A DNA stretch of 64,000 bases, from NCBI GenBank assembly GCA_002917075.1, contig NTMA01000061.1:1-64000 (forward strand), read 5' to 3'. Shown piece by piece: positions 12,208 to 19,947 of this stretch. The notes under the pieces were generated by a model. That model made no database searches. It saw nothing but the letters and a program-made list of their open reading frames with translations, and was not told the DNA's origin. The position numbers and the translations under genes are program-made. The stretch comes from Hawksworthiomyces lignivorus (lineage: Eukaryota > Ascomycota > Sordariomycetes > Ophiostomatales > Ophiostomataceae). Each line of letters begins with the position of its first letter. Position 1 is the first letter of the stretch.

Positions 12208-14564
12208 ATGTCCGACAAACTTACTCGGTGAGTTCTTTTTCTATGGCTCTTCTAGAAATTATGCAATGTCTATCTGATGATATCCATCATGAAAGCGAGC
12301 TAACTGTGTTGCCAGTGTTGCTATCGTCAGCAGCGACAAGGTGTGTACCGCCTTTCTTTGGCTTGGTCTTGTTGGGCAGCATCACCATGCAGAACCACAC
12401 AGTCGATAAACAATGGCATGGCGAGAAGACGTAAATATGTGGATGCGATACTAATGTGAGCCTTTCTGGCAATCTACAGTGCAAACCGAAGGTACGTTAT
12501 TTTCTATATATATATATATATATGTGCATGTATACGTGTATCTCTATACATATACAGAAATCCACCGAGTGGGGCGAGTGAATAATACGAAAATGGCCTC
12601 TTCTAACTCGATGCTCTTAGAAATGCCGTCAAGAGTGCAAGAAGTCTTGCCCCGTCGTGCGCAGCGGCAAGCTCTGCATCGAGGTGACCCCCGACTCTAG
12701 AATTGCCTTCCTCTCCGAGAGCCTGTGCATCGGTTGTGGTATCTGCCCCAAGAAGTGCCCCTTCGGCGCCATCACCATCATCAACCTGCCCACCAACCTC
12801 GAGACCCAGGTTACCCACAGATATTCGGCCAACAGCTTCAAGCTGCACCGTCTTCCCATGCCCCGTCCCGGCAACGTCCTGGGTCTCGTGGGAACAAACG
12901 GTATCGGCAAGAGTACCGCGCTGAAGATTCTCAGCGGCAAGCTGAAGCCCAACTTGGGCCGCTTCGACAACCCGCCTGACTGGGAAGATGTCATCAAGTA
13001 TTTCCGTGGTTCTGAGCTGCAGAGTATGTTCTCACGTTATTTGTTCTGCTGTGTTTTCTGCCTCTTGTCTCCTCTTCTCCACCAAGAGAGGCTAACTTGT
13101 TCAGACTACTTCACCAAGCTGCTGGAGGACGACCTAAAAGCTGTCGTCAAGCCGCAGTACGTCGACCAGATCCCCAAGGCCATCCGCACCCCCAACAAGT
13201 CGGTCAAGAACCTCATCGAGGGCCGCGTGTCCATGGACAACCTGGACGACGTCCTTGACACCCTCGAGCTGCGCCACATCTACGACCGCGATGTCACCCT
13301 CCTGTCTGGCGGTGAGCTGCAGCGCTTCGCCATCGGCACCGTCTGCGTGCAGAACGCCGACGTCTACATGTTCGACGAGCCGTCGTCCTACCTCGATGTC
13401 AAGCAGCGTCTGGCAGCTGCCCGCATGATCCGCTCGCTGCTGCGCTCCGACGACTACGTCATCGTCGTCGAGCACGACTTGTCCGTGCTCGACTACCTGT
13501 CCGACTACATCTGCGTGCTGTACGGCCAGCCCGCCGTCTACGGTGTCGTGACCCTGCCCCACTCTGTGCGCGAAGGCATCAACATCTTCCTCGACGGCCA
13601 CATCCCGACGGAGAATCTGCGCTTCCGCCAGGAGTCGCTGACCTTTAAGCTGTCCGAGGGCGCCGACGAGTTCATCGCCGACCGGTCCCGTGCCTTCCAG
13701 TACCCGAGCATGGAGAAGACCCTGGGCGGCTTCAAGCTCAAGATCGACACCGGCGACTTTACCGACTCGGAGATCCTCGTGCTCATGGGCGAGAACGGTA
13801 CGGGCAAGACGACCTTTTGTCGCCTGCTGGCCGGTGCCATCAAGCCCGACGGCTCGCGCCGCGTGCCCGAGATGAAGATCAGCATGAAGCCGCAGACCAT
13901 CACGCCCAAGTTCGAGGGCACCGTGCGCCAGCTCTTCTTCAAGCGCATCCGCCCGGCCTTTTTGTCGCCCCAGTTCCAGACCGACGTCGTCAAGCCGCTC
14001 AAGCTCGACGACTTTATCGACCAGGAGGTCAAGAACCTGTCCGGCGGTGAGCTGCAGCGCGTCGCCATCGTGCTGGCCCTGGGTCTGCCCGCCGACATCT
14101 ACCTGATCGACGAGCCGTCCGCCTACCTGGACTCGGAGCAGCGCATCATCGCCGCCCGCGTCATCAAGCGCTTCATCATGCACGCAAAGAAGACGGCCTT
14201 TGTCGTCGAGCACGACTTTATCATGGCCACCTACCTGGCCGACCGCGTCATCGTCTTCGACGGCGAGCCAGGCATCAACGCCCACGCCAACGCCCCCGAG
14301 TCCCTGCTCACCGGCTGCAACAGCTTCCTCAGGAACCTCGACGTCACCTTCCGCCGCGACCCCACCAACTACCGTCCCCGCATCAACAAGGCCAACTCGC
14401 AGCTCGACCAGGAGCAGAAGGCCAGCGGCAACTACGTACGTTTTTTTCTTTTCTTTTCTTTTCTTTCTTTTCTTTTTCTTTTTCTTTTTTTTCTTGTAAA
14501 ATAGACTTGTTCGCTAACGCCCTAGCAGTTCTTCTTGGAAGAAGACAATAGCAAAGCATCTTGA
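12208..14564 (+). CDS. RLI1: ABCE1/Rli1 ribosome-recycling ATPase
   Basis: Cytosolic iron-sulfur ABC ATPase that splits post-termination ribosomes. Exons are 12208-12227, 12316-12340, 12480-12491, 12621-13023, 13105-14435 and 14529-14564. They give 608 residues, the usual length of yeast Rli1. The N-terminal iron-sulfur domain has Cys16, 21, 25 and 29, then a second cluster [11 protein letters not shown] with Cys55, 58, 61 and 65. ATPase 1 has GTNGIGKST at about 111-119 and LSGGELQR; ATPase 2 has GENGTGKTT and a second LSGGELQR. The protein ends in [11 protein letters not shown]. The first 57 coding bases are split over three tiny exons (20, 25 and 12 bp). The last intron ends in TAGCAG, so a one-Gln variant is possible; family comparison favours the distal AG. 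The coding sequence is strongly GC3-biased, as expected for high expression. Confidence 0.95.
12505..12522. repeat. TA dinucleotide microsatellite inside an RLI1 intron
   Basis: Nine TA units lie 14 bp downstream of the donor of the intron after the 12-bp micro-exon of RLI1. Length changes here could affect splicing of that intron; this is inference. Confidence 0.8.
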
Positions 14565-15796
14565 AAGGCGCCTTAGAGGGCGCCTTCAACGAAATCTTGC
14601 TGTCTTCGCCGCCAGCGCTGACAGCACCAACACTACCGGCTTCGCCGTCGCCCTTGCAAGCGCCGCCGCTGCATGAGACGTGCCGCTCTGACCCAGGGAG
14701 CGGCGCCAACGACAATGACAAGACGAACAGCGGCGCTAGTAATATTCTTTCAGATGACAATAGCGACAGCGCTGCTGGCAGTGCCTCCGAGAGTAGCACT
14801 GGCACCGGCGACGGCGAAAACGACGACGAGCCGGAAGGATAACACCGGCTGACGGCAGTCTATCCCCTGTTGCCTGGTCCTACAAAATGAGACGTTCAGG
14901 GATGTGGGATCGCGTGTTCTTCGGGAGGCCTTTCCTTGGGACTAACAAGCGAGCAAATCGGGATCCCTTGTTGCTGTAGACTTTTGTAGATTGAGGGGCA
15001 ATGGTCCAAGCAGGATGACCGCCGTCTAGGGGGGGAAGAGCGGAGAAAGATGGGGCAATAAGTAGAGATAGCCTAGCAAATGTTGATCCGTTTTTCAAAC
15101 AAAAACATACGATCGGTGATGTCACGTGGGATGCAGGTTACACAGCCTTGTGCTCTACAGCTACTTTCATAATATTGTTCTTTCTGACTCTCCTATCCTG
15201 TGTGTGATCAACTACTTAAAAAAGAAAAAAAGGAAAAAAAAAAAAAGAATAACAGGCCAGAATAGTCTGCCTTTATGAGACGGAGAAAGCTCACCTGAAC
15301 TAGCGAGGCTGCCCGTCTCTGCTCTGGGCCGTCTCCCGTAACAACGTCCTCGTCAAGAAGCATCTTCAAATAACGTGCTAAAAGACTTTTTCTTAGACGC
15401 TCTCTGTCCTTACACGATGCCCCAGAAACAATTAAACAGAACACTAAAAAACAAACAGATAAAACGAGAGCAATGGGAAAAAAACAGTCTAGTAGACGTA
15501 CGTAGTGAGATAAGAATGAGAAGCTGAGGAAACGAGTCCTGGTTGTCGGTGGGAAAGCGCGTTTTTGTCGTCTGCCATACAAAAGGTCATCAGTTCGGAC
15601 GGTGGAAGAGGTAGAGGGCCGCCTGGGTATGTGTGGGTTCCATCCCGCGGGTGACATTCTCTCGCCGGTGCTCCCCGTCGGTTGGGCGAGCGGGAATTGT
15701 CAGATAACGCTAAGCGTAAACACAGACAGAACAACTGCTTTCTCGATTGGAGAGAGAACAAGAAAAACGGGAGGACAAGAGTATATTAAAAAACAC
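14565..15796. other. convergent spacer RLI1 / PRP40
   Basis: Both flanking genes end here, so it should hold two 3' UTRs. Directly after the RLI1 stop a 93-codon frame (14561-14842) encodes a Ser/Asp/Gly-rich acidic sequence. It has no ATG at its head and no recognisable domain, and I treat it as 3' UTR. The stretch 15220-15250 is A-rich. I see nothing else. Confidence 0.5.
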
Positions 15797-18700
15797 TTAG
15801 TCTTCTTCGATCTCGCCCTCCTCGCTGCCGCTGTGCACTCCGGAGTCGTCACCGTCCTTGGCCGCGGACCGCTTCGCTGCTGGTGCTGGTGCTGGTGCTG
15901 CACCGGTGCCGGCAGGTGCCTTGGAAGGAGCTGATCCAGTAGCCGAACCAGAAGTAGACGCGGCAGCCACTGAGCCGGACACGGACGCGGGCTCGCGGCT
16001 CCGCCGTGCCTCGTGCTGCGGCGTCTGCTCGCGTGGTGAGTCGCGTCGCAGTCTCTGTCGCAGTTGTCAGCAACCGTCAGATAAAAAAAAAAAAAGAATC
16101 ATATAGGGCAAAACTCACCTTAGCATCTCGGGCTTCTGGCGTGTCGTCTTCCCGGCGGCGACGCACCGACGGCGGCTTCTCGTCTCCATAGTTGAGCTCG
16201 TCCGGATTCCGCTCCGCCAGGCGGCGGCGGTACTGGCGCTCGCGCTCCTCCTCGCGGTCGCGCCGCTCGCGGTCGTAGTGGCTCTCGATGGCGTCACCGC
16301 GGAGCGGCCGTTCCCGGTCGCGGTCCCGATCCCGATCCCGATCCCGGTCGCGTTCTCGGTCGCGGTCCCGCTCTCGATCACGCTCACGGTCGTCGCGGTC
16401 ACGGTCGCGCAGCCGGTCGCCGCGCTCCCGATCTCGATCCCGATCCCGTTCACGAATGTCGCGGTCTCGCTCGCGATCACGTTCTCGATCCCGATCCCGT
16501 TCACGGTCGCGCACATCCCGGTCCCGGTCCCTATCCCGGTCCCTCTCGCGCTCGCGGTCACGATCCCGATCACGATCACGATCACGCTCCCGGTCTCTGT
16601 CGCGGTCACGCTCGCGGTCGCGGTCGCCCCGCTCCTTGTCGACGCTCTCGGCCACGCTCGATTTGCGGTAGTTGCGCTCGCGCTCAGCCATGGCACGCCG
16701 CCTGTCGGCCTCGTATGTGTCGGCCTCTGGCGACCGCGACCGGCCGCCCACGCGGCGGGACGGACGGTCGCCGCGGCCACGGTCGCGGTCGCGGTCTCTG
16801 TCTCTATCCCGCTCCCGCTCCCGCTCCCGCTCCCGATCGTCTGGCGGACGGTCGGCGCGGTCGGCGCGGTCGGCGCGTCGCGGCTTCTGGCGGTCTCGGT
16901 CTCGATCCCGGTCCCTGTCTCTGTCTCGGTCACGCTCCGCTTCGTCTTCCTTATCGCGGAGACGGCGGATGTACTTGTCAAAGGCGGACTGCCGCGCTTC
17001 GTCCGAGAGCACGGCCAGGAACTCATTACTCTTTTGGAGACGGGGTTTCACCTTCTCATATGACCCGTCAGCTGCGGTGAGCGGGGGGTCCAGCCGCTTG
17101 AGGAACGCGCGGAAGTCGTCCAGAGCGCGGCGCTGCTGGCGTTCGATCTGGCGGTCCTCGTCGGATCGCTTCTCCTTTTTCTTTTCTTGCAGCTAAAAAG
17201 TGGAGGTTAGCATGGATGCTTAAACGCAATTTTAAAAGGTGAGGGCAAAAAGCACATACGCGCTCGAAAATTAGTGCGAGAACTTCTCGGTCAATGTTAG
17301 CAGTACGTCGATCGTCTCTCATCACTGCAAGGAAAGATTCGAACGTAGTTTTGGGTGTGACCTCAAAGCGTTTGTCCTGGATTGTTGATTAGCATGAGAG
17401 AGAAAAGAGCAGACAAGGGACAAATGAAGCTAAAAAAAAGGGGGCACACTCACATCAATCACGTCGTCGACGTCGTTGCGCGTGCCGCGCAGGGCGCGCT
17501 GCTCCTCGTCGACGAGGTCCCAGAAGAGCTCCTGCGGGGTGGAGCCGGCCTGGCCGACCATGTCGAGGTAGCGGCTGTCGGCGGCGATGAGGGGGTAGAT
17601 CTGGGACCACTTGCTGCTAGCCTTGATCTTGCCGTCCCGCCTAAGGTCGCCGAGGAGGGCGGCAAAGGCCTCGCGGTTCTTGCGCTCGCGGCGCAGCTTC
17701 TTGGTCTTCTCCTCCTGGCGCGAGTCGTTGAAGGCGCGCTCCAGCGCCTTCATGTGGTTCTGGAACACGGTCAGGACGTCAAACTTGGTCAGCGACAGCT
17801 GCTGGTACTTCTCGTCCGCGTCGCCGCCGTCCCGGCTGTCCCGGCCGTCTCGGCCATCTCGGCCGTCTCGGCCGTCTCGGCCGCGGTTGCGGTCGTTCTC
17901 CTTGTCCCGCTCGCCGCGCTCGCCGCGCTGCTCGCCGCCCCCCCTCTGGAAGAGCGGGGTGGCCTCGAGGATGGGCCGGGCCTCGGCCCAGCGCGTGTAG
18001 GGGGCGAGGTTGAGCTTGGGCAGCAGCTCGATGAGGGCGTCCATGGCGCTCTTGCGGGCCTGGGCGCGGCCCTCGCGGTGGGCGCGGCGCAGGTCGGCGA
18101 CGTAGTCGTCGAACAGCTGGCGGCGCTCGGCCTCGCTGCTGGTGGAGCGGAAGATGGTCTCGCCCTCGATCATGGGCCGCGCTGTCCGCCAGTGAGTATA
18201 GTGCTTGATCTCCGGGTGGCTCTTGAGCATGGTGGCAAAATCGGCACGTAGCTTGGTCAGCCTCTCCTTGGCCCGCTCCTTGTCCTGCGCGACGACGTCG
18301 TGGCAGTACTTCTCAAAGACGGCCCGGCGCTCCATGGCGTCCTGGATGGCGCGGTACTGCGGGTCGCGCACGATGGCCCGCAGCGCCTGCTCCCAGGACC
18401 AGTCGGGCTGGACGCCGCTGCGGCGCAGGAGCTTGATGAAGGCGGCCTCGGCCTCCTCGGCGTTTGCGAATTCCGGCGCCTCGCTGTTGGTCGGGACAAA
18501 GGCTGCTGCGGCGCTGGCTTCGTTGCCGCTGCCAAACGCCGGGTGGCGAGCGTCAGAGGGGCCACCGCCGGGGCCCTCGCGGCCGTAGTCGCGCTGGTAG
18601 TCGCGCTGGTAGTCGCGGTGGCGGCCGTCGTAGCCGGAATCGCCGCCGTGCTGGTACGACTGAGCAGCCGGTCCGGTCGGGATGGAGACAGGGGTTCTGC

Positions 18701-19162
18701 AGCAGTCAGCATTTTGAATCTCGAGATATAAAACAAAAGAGACAAGGGAGGTGTTGCACATACGCTGGCGTGGTCGGCGTGGAGTCAAGGCCGAGGGCCT
18801 TCTTATAGGCCTCGGGCATCTCCCAGGAACTCTTCTGCGTCTCAGTATTGTACCAGTATTTCCTACCGCCTTCTGCCGTGTACTCTTTCCACGGCTGCTT
18901 CAGGAGAGCGCGCTGGGGCTGGTTAGCAGAGCAGCACATCGGACAGGTCAAATCCAGCGTCGAGAAAACATACCTCCACCGGTGTCATCATATCCTCCGG
19001 CTTGGTCCATTGCGTGACGTTCGTGGCCGAATTGTGGTAGTAGACGCGACCGTCTGCGCTGCGATACTCGTTCCACGCGCTGGCCGTCCCCCCCGTCGGA
19101 GCAGTAGGTGCTGCAGCTGGCGCGGTAGGCGGCTGGCCATAATGGCCATCGACGCCGTTCAT
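15797..19162 (-). CDS. PRP40: Prp40-like U1 snRNP splicing factor (WW-FF) with long Arg-Asp tail
   Basis: Nuclear U1-associated factor; in this family the WW domains bind proline-rich branch-point proteins and the FF domains bind the snRNP and polymerase II tail. Exons: 19162-18974, 18912-18764, 18696-17454, 17376-17260, 17192-16119 and 16054-15797 (about 1009 residues). WW1 is at about 28-58 (WNEYRSADGRVYYHN...WTKP) and WW2 at about 70-97 (WKEYTAEGGRKYWYN...SWEMP). At least five FF-like helical modules follow, to about residue 600. A very long run of Arg-Asp/Arg-Glu dipeptides (about 16300-16950 on DNA) comes next, then a Ser/Ala/Pro C-terminus ending in an acidic EEGEIEED. For exon 2 the distal of two in-frame acceptors was chosen because it restores the family junction TPVE-RALL. 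The charged tail makes it longer than yeast Prp40 (583 residues). Confidence 0.92.
16290..16960 (-). repeat. degenerate hexanucleotide tract encoding Arg-Asp repeats
   Basis: The coding strand is a degenerate (CGNGAY)n tract giving RDRDRDRE dipeptides inside PRP40. The opposite strand reads as a perfect-looking SRSRSR frame, which is a by-product. Such tracts expand and contract by slippage, and the exact length may be assembly-sensitive. Confidence 0.85.
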
Positions 19163-19947
19163 CGTCGCGTGCTGATGGCTATCGAATATCTTTTGTCACA
19201 ATGGAATAAAACTAGAGGAATGGAATAAAATGAAGATGCAAATCAATAAAGAAACATAATTTTGGGAAAGATAGAACCTGCCGGATGCTGCGTCTCGCGA
19301 CAGAGGTGGAGGCGAAGGCCAAGACGATATCAAAATAAAGAAAGAAAAGTTGACAGCCTGATGTCCCATAAGGAGATGGTGAGGCAGGCGCAATCGACTC
19401 GTCGGTAATTTTTTTCGTGTCGAGCTAGCTCCATAAAATGTCACGTGAACAACGCCCATTTTTCAGTACGGAGTACTCCGTATATGGCCTAAAATCATGG
19501 CACGGAATATTTAATTAACTAGACGGACGTAGGAGCTGACGTCAATTCCGGGCAGTACAGCAAAAAGCGAAATGGGTGTCGCTGTTCCTTCTTAGTAACT
19601 TTTTTAGCAGCGTTTAATATTTCTAGACGACAAACTTGGGGCTGTGAATTCCTACCTTCTTGGGCTTCAAAGGTACCGTCGCTAACAAGACCAGCTTCCT
19701 TCCCCTCAATAAAAAAAAATTATAGTGGCTCGACCGGATTCTCTACGTGGGAGCCTAGGCTTAGCCCACACCCTGGCCACGTATCTTACATTGCAAAGTC
19801 GCCAGCTTAAGTAACTCGTCGCCTCCGACGCATGTCGAAGCAAACCAATACAACAAATATTCACGAAAAAATATAAAGTATATATTTGCCACAACCCTTA
19901 CAAATAAAAAAGACATAAAAATTAAGATATATTTTACATAAATTAAA
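19163..19947. promoter_or_regulatory. spacer: PRP40 promoter and NLR 3' flank
   Basis: No gene is visible. It contains the PRP40 upstream region, a perfect 16-bp palindrome (19467-19482) and an A+T-rich stretch (about 19850-19945) directly behind the NLR stop codon that is probably its 3' UTR and terminator region. Confidence 0.5.
19467..19482. repeat. perfect palindrome TACGGAGTACTCCGTA
   Basis: A 16-bp perfect palindrome upstream of PRP40, the fullest copy of a word repeated across the window. Its symmetry suits a dimeric DNA-binding protein or a small repeat core; neither can be shown from the sequence alone. Confidence 0.85.

Noticed and set aside
13134..14285. 383-codon minus-strand frame antisense to RLI1
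   Set aside because: Mirror of a GC3-biased exon; Val/Leu/Asp/Gly/His-rich shadow without domain.
14561..14842. 93-codon acidic frame just after the RLI1 stop
   Set aside because: No ATG at its head, low-complexity Ser/Asp/Gly, and no splice option joins it to RLI1 in frame. Treated as 3' UTR.
16288..16671. apparent RS-domain protein on the plus strand
   Set aside because: It is the reverse complement of the Arg-Asp repeat of PRP40, which is supported by its WW and FF domains.
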